The translations under genes and the position numbers were made by a program. From contig JASMLW010000506.1 of assembly GCA_030748485.1 (NCBI GenBank), forward strand, positions 1-64,000: 64,000 nucleotides of DNA, written 5' to 3'. This stretch comes from Pirellulaceae bacterium. GTDB taxonomy: Bacteria; Planctomycetota; Planctomycetia; Pirellulales; Pirellulaceae. This document shows, in pieces, positions 52,788 through 62,679 of this stretch; the first letter of the stretch is position 1; every line of letters begins with the position of its first letter. A model generated the notes under the pieces. That model made no database searches. It was not told the DNA's origin and was given only the letters and a program-made list of their open reading frames with translations.

Positions 52788-54188
52788 TCAGAATTCGACG
52801 GCTCCGGGGCGGTCGTCGCCGGTCAGCAGGGGGCCGGCGATCTCCGCCGCCGATTGGCGGCCGGCGTCCAAGGGACTCGGCACCGGTGATGCGGGCGGCA
52901 GGTCAGGCGCTTGGTGCATCAACAGGGTCTGCGTCGGGAAGGCGAAGTCAATGGACAAGGTTTCGGCCAACTTTAAAATGTCCGCGTACAAGCGATGCTT
53001 CTCTCGCAACTCAATGGACCAGTCCGGGCATTCCACGAAACAGTACAGCATCACCTGCAAGGCGCTGTCTCCAAACGCGTTGAAATAGACGTGAAAGTAG
53101 TCTTTCCGCGTGTAGGGGTGCCGGCGAATTAGCTCCCGCACGCCCTCGCAAAACGCGTCCATCTGCTCCATTGTCGTGTTGTAACTGACGCCCAACGTCG
53201 CCGTGATGCGGCGATACCGCCGACGTCCCATGTTGTCCACGGCGGCGGTCGTCAAGCGGCTGTTGGGTAACGTGATGAGCGAATCGTAGAACGTCCGCAC
53301 TCGGGTGCTGCGGAATCCAACTGCTTCCACCGTGCCCTCCACATCCTCTGAGACGATCCAATCGCCAATCTCAAAGGGACGGTCGACCAGCACCGTGACC
53401 GAACCAAAGATGTTGCTGATCGCGTCCTTGGATGCAAAGGCGATCGCGGCGCCGCCGATCCCCAACCCGCCGAGCAGTCCGGTGAGTGGCAGGTTCAAAG
53501 CCTCGGCGCAGGAGAGGACTCCCACGCAGATGGCGAACAGTTTCAGAGTCTTGGAGACGAGCGGAACGAGCAGATCGTCGAATTTCGTCGCCGTCCCCTC
53601 CGCCTTCTGCCGGAGAAAGCCGACGAGCACATCGATCAGATGAAAGCCGGTCCAAACGGCCGCCACGACTGTGAAGAACTTCAACCCGATCAGGAGAATC
53701 AGAGACGCCTGGTCCGGGAGGCCGATCGCCTCCGTTCCCACGTACCAGACGATCGCTTGGGCCAACAGGCCAGCCGGCCGCCATCTTGCTTTCTCGACCG
53801 TGCGGTCTCGCTTCAGTAGACGAAACGACGCCGCTGTCACTTGGTGCAGTATCAAGCGGGCGATCAGGTCGGCGATCAGACCCAGGAGAATCACGACCGC
53901 GATGCAAATCCACTTGTAGTCCGGCAGCAGAAAGCGAGTTTGGTGCAAATGCTCGGGAAACAACTTGCCAACATCGAACTGAACGAGCGGAGCGGCCGCT
54001 TCGTTGTCGCCCTCGCCGCTCGTCTCACTCGCGTTATCGCTCTCGGTGGGAGACTGCGACGTCTGCGCGTGCGCGGCTGCCGGAGCCGCCGCCATCAGCA
54101 ACAAGATCGCCAAGACGGCGCCTTCCGCTAACCGACTCAGCCACCGGGCCCGAGCGTTCCAACGACTGATTCTGATGCTGACTTCCAT
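52788..54188 (-). CDS. MscS family mechanosensitive ion channel
   Basis: About 466 residues. It starts MEVSIRISRW, with a signal-like hydrophobic segment (AILLLMAAAPAAAHA) and a Ser/Glu/Asn-rich periplasmic linker, then several membrane helices. The MscS core follows: pore helix GLLGGLGIGGAAIAFASKDAISN, the beta domain VDRPFEIGDWI, and the cytoplasmic vestibule. It should release solutes on hypo-osmotic shock. The longer upstream in-frame extension is not used. Confidence 0.88.
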   Translation of the reverse strand: MEVSIRISRWNARARWLSRLAEGAVLAILLLMAAAPAAAHAQTSQSPTESDNASETSGEGDNEAAAPLVQFDVGKLFPEHLHQTRFLLPDYKWICIAVVILLGLIADLIARLILHQVTAASFRLLKRDRTVEKARWRPAGLLAQAIVWYVGTEAIGLPDQASLILLIGLKFFTVVAAVWTGFHLIDVLVGFLRQKAEGTATKFDDLLVPLVSKTLKLFAICVGVLSCAEALNLPLTGLLGGLGIGGAAIAFASKDAISNIFGSVTVLVDRPFEIGDWIVSEDVEGTVEAVGFRSTRVRTFYDSLITLPNSRLTTAAVDNMGRRRYRRITATLGVSYNTTMEQMDAFCEGVRELIRRHPYTRKDYFHVYFNAFGDSALQVMLYCFVECPDWSIELREKHRLYADILKLAETLSIDFAFPTQTLLMHQAPDLPPASPVPSPLDAGRQSAAEIAGPLLTGDDRPGAVEF

Positions 54189-54337
54189 GATTCTTTCGCG
54201 CCACAGGTAGAGAAGGTCCGTCGTCCGAGGCAGCAGTGTGGCGTATTTCGCCGGATTCTCAAATATCGATCGGAGCCCGCCGCCGCGACGAATTCCCCGA
54301 TTGTCAGCTCTCGATTCCCATTGGTAGACTCGATTCC

Positions 54338-55468
54338 ATGTCACGAGTTGTGTTAGCGATGTCAGGTGGAGTTGATAGCAGCGTCGCCGCCGGTCTCTTG
54401 CTCGAGCAGGGGCACGAGGTGATCGGTGTGTTTATGCGCCACGGCGAGGAAGCGGTGGAGGCGTGCGCCGTCGACGACACGTCACCCTTGTTGCCGCTGC
54501 TCGAAGACCGTTCGGATCATAAGCAAGGTTGCTGCAGCGCGACGGATGCGGCGGACGCGCGACGGGTCGCCGAGCGATTGGACATTCCTTTCTACGCGCT
54601 CGATTTGCAGTCCGAGTTTCGCCGCATCGTCGACTATTTTGTCGAGGAGTACTCGACTGGCCGCACTCCCAATCCGTGCGTCATGTGCAACAACTGGATC
54701 AAGTTCGGCAAACTGTTTGACTATGCCGACGGAGTCGACGCCGAGTTCGTCGCCACCGGGCACTACGCCCGGCTGACCGGTTTCGGCGAAGACGTTCGGC
54801 TGCTGCGCGGCCGCGATCGATCGAAGGATCAAGCGTACGTCCTGTTCGGCGTCCAACGCTCATTGCTAACACGGATGCTGTTGCCGATCGGCGATTTCGA
54901 AAAGCGCGACATCCGTCGCCGCGCGGCCGAGTTGGGATTGCGTGTTGCGGAAAAGAAAGACAGTCAAGAGATCTGCTTCGTCACCTCGGGCAAGCACGAT
55001 GAGTTCGTCAGGGCCCGCCGCGAAGCCGACTTGTCGGGCGAGATCGTCACGACGGAGGGCCAAGTGGTCGGACATCATCCGGGCATCGAGCGATTCACCA
55101 TCGGACAACGAAAGGGACTGGGAGTCGCGATGGGAGAACCCTACTTTGTCGTTCGTATCGAACCCGAAACTCGACGAGTTGTGATTGGCGAGCGCGATGA
55201 ACTGGCGGCTCCGGGGCTGTTCGCTGTCGATACAAACTGGTTGGTCGACATCCCCATCGACGAACCGTTCTCGTGCCACGCGCAGATTCGGTACAACAGC
55301 GAACCGGTCAGCGCCCAAGCTCTGCGGGTGGACGAAAGCCGACTGCGAATCGACTTTGACAGCCCGTGTGACGGCGTCGCGCCCGGGCAGGCGGTCGTCT
55401 GTTTCCACAACGACCAAGTGCTCGGCGGCGGTTGGATCCACTCAAGCAACGCGCGCGTCTGTTCGTAG
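54338..55468 (+). CDS. mnmA: tRNA-specific 2-thiouridylase MnmA
   Basis: About 376 residues. It has the PP-loop SGGVDSSVAA at 8-17, TPNPCVMCNNWIKF with the first catalytic Cys, ATGHYA, GRDRSKDQAYVLF and KKDSQEICFV with the second catalytic Cys. It inserts sulfur at C2 of the wobble uridine in tRNA for Lys, Glu and Gln. The start ATG giving MSRVVLAMSGG was chosen; 34 more in-frame upstream residues are not family-like. It diverges from the MscS gene. Confidence 0.95.
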   Translation: MSRVVLAMSGGVDSSVAAGLLLEQGHEVIGVFMRHGEEAVEACAVDDTSPLLPLLEDRSDHKQGCCSATDAADARRVAERLDIPFYALDLQSEFRRIVDYFVEEYSTGRTPNPCVMCNNWIKFGKLFDYADGVDAEFVATGHYARLTGFGEDVRLLRGRDRSKDQAYVLFGVQRSLLTRMLLPIGDFEKRDIRRRAAELGLRVAEKKDSQEICFVTSGKHDEFVRARREADLSGEIVTTEGQVVGHHPGIERFTIGQRKGLGVAMGEPYFVVRIEPETRRVVIGERDELAAPGLFAVDTNWLVDIPIDEPFSCHAQIRYNSEPVSAQALRVDESRLRIDFDSPCDGVAPGQAVVCFHNDQVLGGGWIHSSNARVCS

Positions 55469-55676
55469 GGGATTTTGGCGTCGCGCATTTTTCGGCGCGC
55501 TCGTTGGCGACAATCCCCGCGCCCTCTCTTCCTACACGCAAGCGAGCCACCACGTAGCTACCGTCGCCAGACGGTGGGGCGTCGTGGATGACCTTGCGAA
55601 CTGGCGAACTTGCCGCCGCCGAGAGCGATCAGATGTCCGCCCCCCTTCTCTTTGCCATTCTCTCCTTCAAACTCAC

Positions 55677-56381
55677 CTACTCCCATTGCTCCCATTGCGC
55701 TGCGGCGGCGAGGGCGGCCGTCTCCACGCGGAGCGTGTGCCGGCCGAGCGACAACAGGCGGCAGCCGGCCTCGGTCGCCATGGTCACTTCGCCGTCGCTG
55801 AATCCGCCCTCCGGACCGACGCCGATCGTCGCCGCACCAGGCACGCGCTGCCCCCGCTCGAGTGGACGGCCGCCGGTCGGATGGGCCAGCCAACGCTGAT
55901 CGTAGCCAGTCGGGTTGAGCCAGACGGAGAACTCCGCGGGCGGCAGGATTTCCATCAGCCAGTTGCGGCCACATTGCTTCGACGCCTCCACCGCCGCGCG
56001 ACGTAATCGATCGATGACGGCCGAGTTTGTTTTGGCGACCGAACGCTCCGTGTGCAATGGCTGCAGCCGCGCCACGCCTAACTCGACCGCCTTCTCGACG
56101 AGCCACTTTTGGCGGTCGCCTTTCGGCAGCGCGACGGCTAGCGTCAACGGACGCTCGGACGGCGATTCGAGCTCGCTGCACTCCGTAATCGTCAGCTCCA
56201 CGTCACGTCGGCCGAGCTGTTCAATCTTCGCTCGGTATTCGCGGCCGCACCCGTCGAACAACACCACCTCATCGCCCACTTGCCCGCGCATGACGCGCGC
56301 CAGGTGGTGAGCCTCCGGGCCACTCAACGTCACGAGAGTCTGGTCGGCGATCGGCTGATCGACGAAGAATCGCTGAGACAT
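55677..56381 (-). CDS. rsmE: 16S rRNA m3U1498 methyltransferase RsmE
   Basis: About 234 residues from MSQRFFVDQP. An N-terminal PUA-like domain (HHLARVMRGQVGDEVVLFDG) is followed by a SPOUT fold with the knot motifs IGVGPEGGFSDGEV and LGRHTLRVETAALAA. The internal KGDRQKWLVEKAVELGV is typical of RsmE. It methylates U1498 of 16S rRNA. An upstream in-frame extension of 19 residues (to 56438) is unlikely. Confidence 0.92.
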   Translation of the reverse strand: MSQRFFVDQPIADQTLVTLSGPEAHHLARVMRGQVGDEVVLFDGCGREYRAKIEQLGRRDVELTITECSELESPSERPLTLAVALPKGDRQKWLVEKAVELGVARLQPLHTERSVAKTNSAVIDRLRRAAVEASKQCGRNWLMEILPPAEFSVWLNPTGYDQRWLAHPTGGRPLERGQRVPGAATIGVGPEGGFSDGEVTMATEAGCRLLSLGRHTLRVETAALAAAAQWEQWE

Positions 56382-56513
56382 TGGCGTTGTGCATCCGCTA
56401 GTGGACGTTGAGCAGACCAAATCAAATGATCCAATCAAGATTGATGAACGATTCTACCGATCAGGGAAACAAGGGGAAGTCTTTGGTCGCGGTTTGAATC
56501 GGGTGAGTCAATC

Positions 56514-57299
56514 ATGTTAGTAGTTCAGGAACACTGGGGACTTACCGAACTTCCATTCTCCGACCGGCCCGGAGAAGACAACTTCTATCCGGCCCCCGTT
56601 CACCTCGAAGCGCTCGCGCGATTGCAGTACGTCGTCGAGAACGAACGTCCGGTTGGGCTGTTGTGTGGAGACGGCGGTTCGGGCAAGACGTCCGTGTTCG
56701 CGGCGCTTGCCAGTCGTCTGGCTCCGAGCGTCAAATATGTCTTCGCGAGCGGTTGCAATCCTCACTGGTTGTCCGCGTTGGCGCAACAAGTCGGCCGACC
56801 GACACTGTCGCCCGATCCGTCGCTGGCGTGGCGTGAGTTGAGCGGGGGACTATACGAGCAGCAATGTTTGGCTCGCCAACTGGTCGTTGCAATCGACGAT
56901 GCTCATCAACTCACTACCCCCGACGACCGGTGGCTCAACACGCTCGCCGCGACCGCCCGCGCACAGCGCATTCGACTGACGATCTTGCTGAGCGCTCAAC
57001 CGAACATTGCGGAACACTTGAGGCCTTGGAGCGAACGGAGCGAGTTGCGCGTGGTGCTCGACCCTTGGACGCCCGAGGACGTCGGTCAGTTCATCGAGCA
57101 CGCCATGACGCGGGCCGGCGGAGCGCCCCATTTTGTGGCGGATGAAGTCGCCTACCGAATTTGGAATTGGAGCGGCGGACAGCCCCGCGGTGTCGTTCAA
57201 CTAGTCCGCCGCGCTCTGCTGGCGGGGGCCGGTTCGGGGACCGACCGACTGACCAGCGACTTGCTCGACGCCGCTCAACAGGGTCTGGCGTTCGATTGA
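56514..57299 (+). CDS. ExeA-like AAA ATPase
   Basis: A 261-residue protein beginning MLVVQEHWGLTELPFSDRP, the typical N-terminus of ExeA/GspA-like ATPases. Walker A GDGGSGKTS is at 52-60, Walker B VVAIDDAHQL near 123, and sensor ILLSAQPNI follows. Such proteins energise secretion or act as orphan AAA ATPases. No pilus or secretion partner lies nearby, so the role is open. It diverges from rsmE. Confidence 0.85.
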   Translation: MLVVQEHWGLTELPFSDRPGEDNFYPAPVHLEALARLQYVVENERPVGLLCGDGGSGKTSVFAALASRLAPSVKYVFASGCNPHWLSALAQQVGRPTLSPDPSLAWRELSGGLYEQQCLARQLVVAIDDAHQLTTPDDRWLNTLAATARAQRIRLTILLSAQPNIAEHLRPWSERSELRVVLDPWTPEDVGQFIEHAMTRAGGAPHFVADEVAYRIWNWSGGQPRGVVQLVRRALLAGAGSGTDRLTSDLLDAAQQGLAFD

Positions 57300-57377
57300 C
57301 AGCCCGCACACCTGTTGCGGCGACAGCGACTCAACAGGGCGGAGACTCGGCCGGATTCTAGACTCGGTCGAATTCAG

Positions 57378-58160
57378 CTACAGGTTTCTCAGATACTGCA
57401 CGGCGGCGCCGATGTCGCCGACTGGATCGTTAGCTCGCTCGCGTTTGATAGTGAAAACGCCGCGGTAGGTATGCTCCTCCAACGCGCCCACGATCTCGGG
57501 AAAATCGACGGAACCCCGTCCCAACGGCGTCTCCAATCCGCGGCCTTGGGCCAAGTCGCGGACCGCGTCGGTGGCGTGCACATGCATCACATGCATTCCC
57601 AGTTCGGCCACCGCCTCGCGCGGCGAGAAGTTATTGATCATCAAGTTGCCCGGGTTGAGATCGACGGCCAGCGCGCCTTGCGGGAGCGCTTCGATCAACG
57701 CGGACAACTGAGCGCTGTCTTCCGAGCCCGTCTCCGCAGCCAGCACGGCCCCCGCTCGCTGACCGAAGACACCGATGTCACTGAGCACTTCGATCAGCAG
57801 ATCCCATTCGCGTTCGGCGGGATCGGCGGGGATTCGTCCGACGTGATTGACGACGACGTTGGCTCCCAACTGGTACGCGGTCGTCATGGCCTGCTTCGTC
57901 GCCTCGACGCGGCGGTCCAGATCCTCCGCGACGTTGTATCCGCGACGGGTGGGATAGCCAACCGCGCAAACCGCCAGATTCAGATCAGCCAGCATTTTGC
58001 GAATGTGCCGAATGCCCGTCTGTGACAGTTCTTCCGGCCGCAAACCGTGGCGGAGGTCGATTTCAACCGCCTCGGCGCCCAACTGCGCAGCTGTAAGCAA
58101 GGCTTTCTTAAAGGGTTGCCGCAGGCTGGCCAGCTGAATCCCAACGCGCAATTGGGGCAT
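57378..58160 (-). CDS. sugar phosphate isomerase/epimerase-like TIM barrel
   Basis: A 260-residue protein of the xylose-isomerase-like TIM barrel family. It has EAVEIDLRHG early, LGANVVVNHVGRIP, VLAAETGSED (metal Glu), LAVDLNPGNL (metal Asp), HVMHVHATDA (metal His) and GRGSVDFPEIV. Members isomerise or epimerise sugars, inositols or hydroxypyruvate. The substrate is not known. It diverges from the large secreted protein with 11 bases between. Confidence 0.85.
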   Translation of the reverse strand: MPQLRVGIQLASLRQPFKKALLTAAQLGAEAVEIDLRHGLRPEELSQTGIRHIRKMLADLNLAVCAVGYPTRRGYNVAEDLDRRVEATKQAMTTAYQLGANVVVNHVGRIPADPAEREWDLLIEVLSDIGVFGQRAGAVLAAETGSEDSAQLSALIEALPQGALAVDLNPGNLMINNFSPREAVAELGMHVMHVHATDAVRDLAQGRGLETPLGRGSVDFPEIVGALEEHTYRGVFTIKRERANDPVGDIGAAVQYLRNL

Positions 58161-58171
58161 CCAGAATCTCT

Positions 58172-60847
58172 TTGCCGGAGTGGACGTTCGTGTCGCTGAT
58201 TTGGACCATTGTAGCTGTTGCCGCTCTGGGAGCTACGGAGGGTTTGCCCTCCGAAGCGGTGGAAGTCTACTCGTGCAACTTCGAGCACCACGACGACCTC
58301 AAACTGGACACCGACGTCGACTACGACGGTTGGCCCGACGGTTGGACGCGGCTCGCGGCTCCCGGATTCCCGAAGTACTTGCCGATCGCCATTCGACCTG
58401 ACGGCGACCAACCGGCGAACAGCGCGCTGACAATCGACCTCGACGGCGGAGCAGCGGCGGTCTACTCCCCACTGCGCCCCGTGACAGCCATGTTCAGCTA
58501 CAAACTGACGGCCCGTCTCCGGACGAGTTCGCTGGTGCACGACGGAGCTCATCTGACACTCACTTTCTTAAGCAAAGACAAGCAGACAGTTGAGACCCAC
58601 ACGTCCCGAGTGGTTCGCGACAACAACGGCTGGGTCGAGATCGAGATTGGGCCGATCACGCCGCAGTCGAAAGAGACCGCCTGGGCGCGAGTCGGCGTGC
58701 ATCTGCAGCCTCTGGCGGCGGACAGTTTCGACCTCCGCGGCCAATTGCAGGCGGACGACATCGCCCTGTCGCGACTGCCGCGGATGTCTTTGTCGACGCG
58801 AGCGCCGTTCAACATCTTTCATGACTCGTCGGTCGTGGAAATCGATTGCACTGTTTCGGGAATCACCAATCCCCGTCCGCGCGTCCTCTTCGAACTGCTC
58901 GATGTCCACGGTCAGGTGTTGGCGAGCGAATCCCGCGCGATAGAAACCAAGCCGATAACGATCGCCAAGGGAACGGCCCAGTCGGACGAGGAGTCGAGCT
59001 TTGTTGGCTCGCAACTGTGGCGGGCTCCCACGCCGGCCGGCGAGTTTGGTTTCTTTCGCATTCGGGCGTCGATTGAAAACGACGGCGGTCACGTACTCGC
59101 TCGTTCGCTGAATCTGGTCGTGGCCCGCGAGTTTCCATCTCGACGATCGGGCGAATTCGGCTGGTCGTTGCCCAAACGCGAAGATCCGTCGCCGCTAAAG
59201 CCACTCGCTCACCTCGTCGAGGAGTCGGCGATTCACTGGATCAAACTGCCGATTTGGTTCGACGGCGACGACACGGAGTTAGCTGACCGGATCGCCTGGT
59301 TCGCCGAGCGGATGAGCAGCCAGAACGTGACGCTCGTCGGCGTGCTTGACCAACCACCGCCCGCCAAGGACAAGGCGGGCGACGCGGCCGGCGAGCGAAT
59401 TCCCATCGCCCTTGTCTTCGGAGACGAGGGTGTCTGGAAACCACTCGTTAATCCCGTGATGACGCGACTGTCGCTGAAGTTGAAATGGTGGCAATTGGGC
59501 GGCGACGAAGATTTCAGCTACATGGGATTCCCGGGAGTGGAGCAGAAGATCAGCGACATCCGCGCCCATCTCAAACGCTTCGGGCAGCAAGTGCAAATCG
59601 GCGTCAATTGGAAATGGCTCCACGAATCTCTGCAAGCCAACAACTCACCTTGGCAGTTCGTTACTTTTTCGGTCGATCCAGCCTTCACGCACGCCGAGCT
59701 GCAGGCGGCCTTGGATCGCAAAAAAAACGGATCTCAACACTGGGTTACGCTGAAGGCGATTCCGCGGGATCGCTACGACGTCGACACTCGCGCGACCGAC
59801 CTCGTGCTGAGGATGCTGGCCGCCAAGATCTACGGAGCTGACGCGATCTTCCTTTCCGACCCGTTCAACTCGCGCACCGGCGTCATGACAGAGTCGGGGG
59901 AGCCGAGTGAATTGTTGTTGCCGTGGCGGACCACCGCATCGCTCGTCAACGGTGCAAAGTACGAGGGTGAGATCCAACTGCCGGGCAAAAGCCACAACCA
60001 TGTCTTCTCGCTGGCCGACCAAGGCCTAATGGTGATTTGGAGCGATCGACCGATTGAAGAGAAACTGTACGTGGGCGAGGAGTCCAATGTGCGTCTGTAC
60101 GACATTTGGGGCCACGAGTCGAAGCCGCAAACGATCACTGAAGACGGCATCACTCGACAGATCATTCCGGTCCGCAGGTCGCCGACTTTCGTCACGGGGC
60201 TCAACTTGGCCGTGGCGAAGTGGCGAATGTCATTTCAGTTTGATCGCCACCAGTTACTCAGCATTTTCGGTCAGCCGCAAACCGCCGCCTACTCTTTCAC
60301 GAACCCCTTCGAACGCGGTGTCAATGGCCGCATTCGACTCAATACACCCGACGTCTGGGAGGTCTCACCTTCGTCGATGAGGTTCGACGTCGCCGGACAA
60401 GAGAAGCGCTCACAATCGTTCCAAGTGAAGTTGGGAGCGCACGCCAGCAGCGGCGAGCAGCCAGTGCGAGTTGACTTCGATCTATCCGCCGACGGCCGCT
60501 ATCGGTTTAGCGTCTATCGGTCGATTGGCGTCGGCATGGGAGATATCGTGATCGATGTCGAATCATCGCTCGATGCGGCGACAGGCAACCTCGTGATCAA
60601 CGTACACATGACCAACCGGACCGCCGCTCCCGCTCGTTTCAACATCCTGCTGCTCCACTCCAAGAGCACGACAGGGGAGAAGCTCCGCCGCCGCCGGATC
60701 AGGATCTTCAGCACCGGCCGGGGTCGGACGACGCAGAGTTTCTACATCAGTGATGGCGCGCAGTTCATCAACGACACGTTCTTCATCAAGGCGACGGAGA
60801 TCGGCGGGGCGCGCGAGCTGAACCACGAACTGCGGCCAAGCGAGTGA
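58172..60847 (+). CDS. large secreted protein with possible glycosidase-like barrel
   Basis: About 891 residues. A signal peptide (LIWTIVAVAALGA) is followed by a beta-sandwich region (30-200), a middle region (about 330-600) with TIM-barrel-like segments (WWQLGGDEDFSY, IGVNWKWLHES, IFLSDPFNSRTGV) and C-terminal beta-sandwich domains (600-890). The middle part recalls glycoside-hydrolase-like folds but no catalytic pair can be named. The start is TTG at 58172; GTG at 58190 with GGAG nine bases upstream is an equally good choice. Confidence 0.75.
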   Translation: MPEWTFVSLIWTIVAVAALGATEGLPSEAVEVYSCNFEHHDDLKLDTDVDYDGWPDGWTRLAAPGFPKYLPIAIRPDGDQPANSALTIDLDGGAAAVYSPLRPVTAMFSYKLTARLRTSSLVHDGAHLTLTFLSKDKQTVETHTSRVVRDNNGWVEIEIGPITPQSKETAWARVGVHLQPLAADSFDLRGQLQADDIALSRLPRMSLSTRAPFNIFHDSSVVEIDCTVSGITNPRPRVLFELLDVHGQVLASESRAIETKPITIAKGTAQSDEESSFVGSQLWRAPTPAGEFGFFRIRASIENDGGHVLARSLNLVVAREFPSRRSGEFGWSLPKREDPSPLKPLAHLVEESAIHWIKLPIWFDGDDTELADRIAWFAERMSSQNVTLVGVLDQPPPAKDKAGDAAGERIPIALVFGDEGVWKPLVNPVMTRLSLKLKWWQLGGDEDFSYMGFPGVEQKISDIRAHLKRFGQQVQIGVNWKWLHESLQANNSPWQFVTFSVDPAFTHAELQAALDRKKNGSQHWVTLKAIPRDRYDVDTRATDLVLRMLAAKIYGADAIFLSDPFNSRTGVMTESGEPSELLLPWRTTASLVNGAKYEGEIQLPGKSHNHVFSLADQGLMVIWSDRPIEEKLYVGEESNVRLYDIWGHESKPQTITEDGITRQIIPVRRSPTFVTGLNLAVAKWRMSFQFDRHQLLSIFGQPQTAAYSFTNPFERGVNGRIRLNTPDVWEVSPSSMRFDVAGQEKRSQSFQVKLGAHASSGEQPVRVDFDLSADGRYRFSVYRSIGVGMGDIVIDVESSLDAATGNLVINVHMTNRTAAPARFNILLLHSKSTTGEKLRRRRIRIFSTGRGRTTQSFYISDGAQFINDTFFIKATEIGGARELNHELRPSE

Positions 60848-60882
60848 CTTGCCGCTCAATGACGTTTCCTTCGCGGCGACCG

Positions 60883-62154
60883 TCAGTCTTTCGCGAAAGC
60901 GTAAACGGCCTCAGTTGTGCGGACGATCAAGATGTCGCCGCTGATCGCCGGCGACGCCTGGCATCCGGCCGGCAACTCGTTTGTCGCCAGCGACTGAAAT
61001 TCCTTCGCATTGGCCGCGAAGACGTGGAGCATCCCATCGGTGCTCGCCGTGTAGATGCGGCCGGCGGCCAGTACGGGCGATGAACGGAATTCAACGCCTT
61101 TGAGTCGTTTCTGCCAGATGGTCTCGCCGTCCTTGGCGGTCAAGCAAGAGGCGACACCCCCGTCGTTGACCATGAAGAGATGATCATCCACCAGTAGCTG
61201 CGATGGTCGCTTGGGCACGCCGCGACCCAGGCTCCACTGGATGTGGGTGGATGTCACGTCGCCTTTTCCGTCGGGCCTGACGGCGATCATCGAGAGCGGA
61301 CCGGACCCGGCTGTGATGTAAACCAACCCGTGGCCAAACAGGGGGCGGGCGGCGGCGTTCATGCCGCCGTGCCGGACCCGCCAGATTACATTTCCCGTGC
61401 GCGGCTCGTACGAGATCGTTTCGACCGCGCTGGGACTGATCAATTGTCTCACACCTTTGTGCTCGATGAGCGTCGCTGTGCCGTACGCTTTCTTGCGGTC
61501 GCCGTTATCGGTGCCGTAGTCGATGTTGCGATCCTTCGTCCAAATCGTGTCGCCCGTCTTCTTGTCGAGCGCGACGACGAATTGCCGATCGTAGCCATCG
61601 AAGGCGACGTAGAGCGCCTTGTCGTCGACGACCGGCGACGCGCCCGGGCCGCGCCAATGGTTGCAGACGAAGTCGCGGCGCTTCCAAATCACCTCGCCCG
61701 TATCGGTCGACAGGCAGGCCGTGCCGTAGCTGCCAAAGTGCAGGTAGATGCGGCCTTCCTCGATGACCGGCGTGCACGACGCGAAACTGTTGGTGGGGTG
61801 ACAGAAGCGGACCTTCTCGTTTTCGAACACCAGCGAGTCGTGGACGACGTCTCCCGTCTTGCGGTCGAGACAGATGGCGTACATCTTCAGGCCGTCGGCG
61901 GGAGCCGTGGTGATCCACACTTGCTCGCCCCAAACGACCGGCGACGACCAGCCCTTGCCCCCGACAGGCCGTTTCCACAGCATGTTCTTCCCCTCGCCAA
62001 ACTCGCTGGGCGGATTGCCGGTGGCGGATCCGTTGCCGCGCGGGCCGCGAAACTGAGGCCAATTGTGACCGTTGTCGTCGGCTCGCGCCGCCGCCGCCGA
62101 ACAGGTCGCCAACAGGAAACAGAGTTGCCGCAAAAGTCGTTGGAATCGCATCAT
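60883..62154 (-). CDS. secreted PQQ-type beta-propeller protein
   Basis: A 423-residue protein with a signal peptide (LLRQLCFLLATCSAAAARA) and repeated propeller motifs of the PQQ type: NWPQFRGPRGNGSA, LWKRPVGGKGWSSPVVWGEQVWI, CLDRKTGDVV, ALDKKTGDTIW, PRTGNVIWRV and TAKDGETIWQKR. Planctomycetes encode many such proteins. PQQ-binding catalytic residues are not evident, so it is more likely structural or binding. It converges with the large secreted protein gene. Confidence 0.9.
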   Translation of the reverse strand: MMRFQRLLRQLCFLLATCSAAAARADDNGHNWPQFRGPRGNGSATGNPPSEFGEGKNMLWKRPVGGKGWSSPVVWGEQVWITTAPADGLKMYAICLDRKTGDVVHDSLVFENEKVRFCHPTNSFASCTPVIEEGRIYLHFGSYGTACLSTDTGEVIWKRRDFVCNHWRGPGASPVVDDKALYVAFDGYDRQFVVALDKKTGDTIWTKDRNIDYGTDNGDRKKAYGTATLIEHKGVRQLISPSAVETISYEPRTGNVIWRVRHGGMNAAARPLFGHGLVYITAGSGPLSMIAVRPDGKGDVTSTHIQWSLGRGVPKRPSQLLVDDHLFMVNDGGVASCLTAKDGETIWQKRLKGVEFRSSPVLAAGRIYTASTDGMLHVFAANAKEFQSLATNELPAGCQASPAISGDILIVRTTEAVYAFAKD

Positions 62155-62232
62155 GTAGCTCGCTGTGAACCGTTCTTGACTCAGAGACGCTCGTAAGATG
62201 ATACCCTGGCCGACTCGGAGAAGGGAATCAGA

Positions 62233-62275
62233 ATGACTATGACTAAGGAAGGTCTAGTGACTAATGACTAAGGAA
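62233..62275. repeat. TGACTAAGG-type short repeats
   Basis: The same AATGACTAAGG and TAGTGACTAATGAC words as at 3880-3952 and 5528-5650, here in the gap between the propeller gene and the toxin gene. Confidence 0.75.
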
Positions 62276-62322
62276 GGGGAGTGCGCACGTGATAGACGGC
62301 CTGGTGACAAACGATTTTTGGA

Positions 62323-62679
62323 TCACGATACAGCGAGTGACGATTTCAATGCGTCGTCAACCAACGCCATCAGGTTGTTTGGCAGTTTGCCGATCATCTT
62401 GGCCACAGCGTGTTGCGGAAGCGTGTACAGATTCTCGCACTTCACGGTGGAATTCTGTGCAAGACCGCTTTGCTGACCATCCGGCGTAGAGATATCGATC
62501 AAGACCTGGGCGGGCTCAACCGTCGCCAGCCGGGTATTCGATGTGATCATTGCAAAGATCGAGTTGCTGAGGCGGGCATTGTTGTGGTCGGACTGCACCA
62601 CAAGCGCTGGACGCCGCTTTGGGCTACTACCCTGTTGCGGAAAGCTGATTATGACGACGTCGCCCCGTGCAACGCTCAT
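62323..62679 (-). CDS. MazF/PemK family toxin
   Basis: A 118-residue protein. It has GDVVIISFPQQGSSPKRRPALVVQSD, the MazF N-terminal strand and loop with the conserved R-R-P, then NARLSNSIFAMITSNT (the conserved S/T region) and LAQNSTVKCENLYTLP. MazF toxins are sequence-specific mRNA interferases. The start ATG overlaps the stop of the small upstream gene (ATGA), the usual antitoxin-toxin order. Confidence 0.88.
   Translation of the reverse strand: MSVARGDVVIISFPQQGSSPKRRPALVVQSDHNNARLSNSIFAMITSNTRLATVEPAQVLIDISTPDGQQSGLAQNSTVKCENLYTLPQHAVAKMIGKLPNNLMALVDDALKSSLAVS

Noticed and set aside
61243-62196. 317-codon open frame antisense to the PQQ-propeller gene
   Set aside because: The propeller protein on the minus strand is clearly real and the antisense product has no features.
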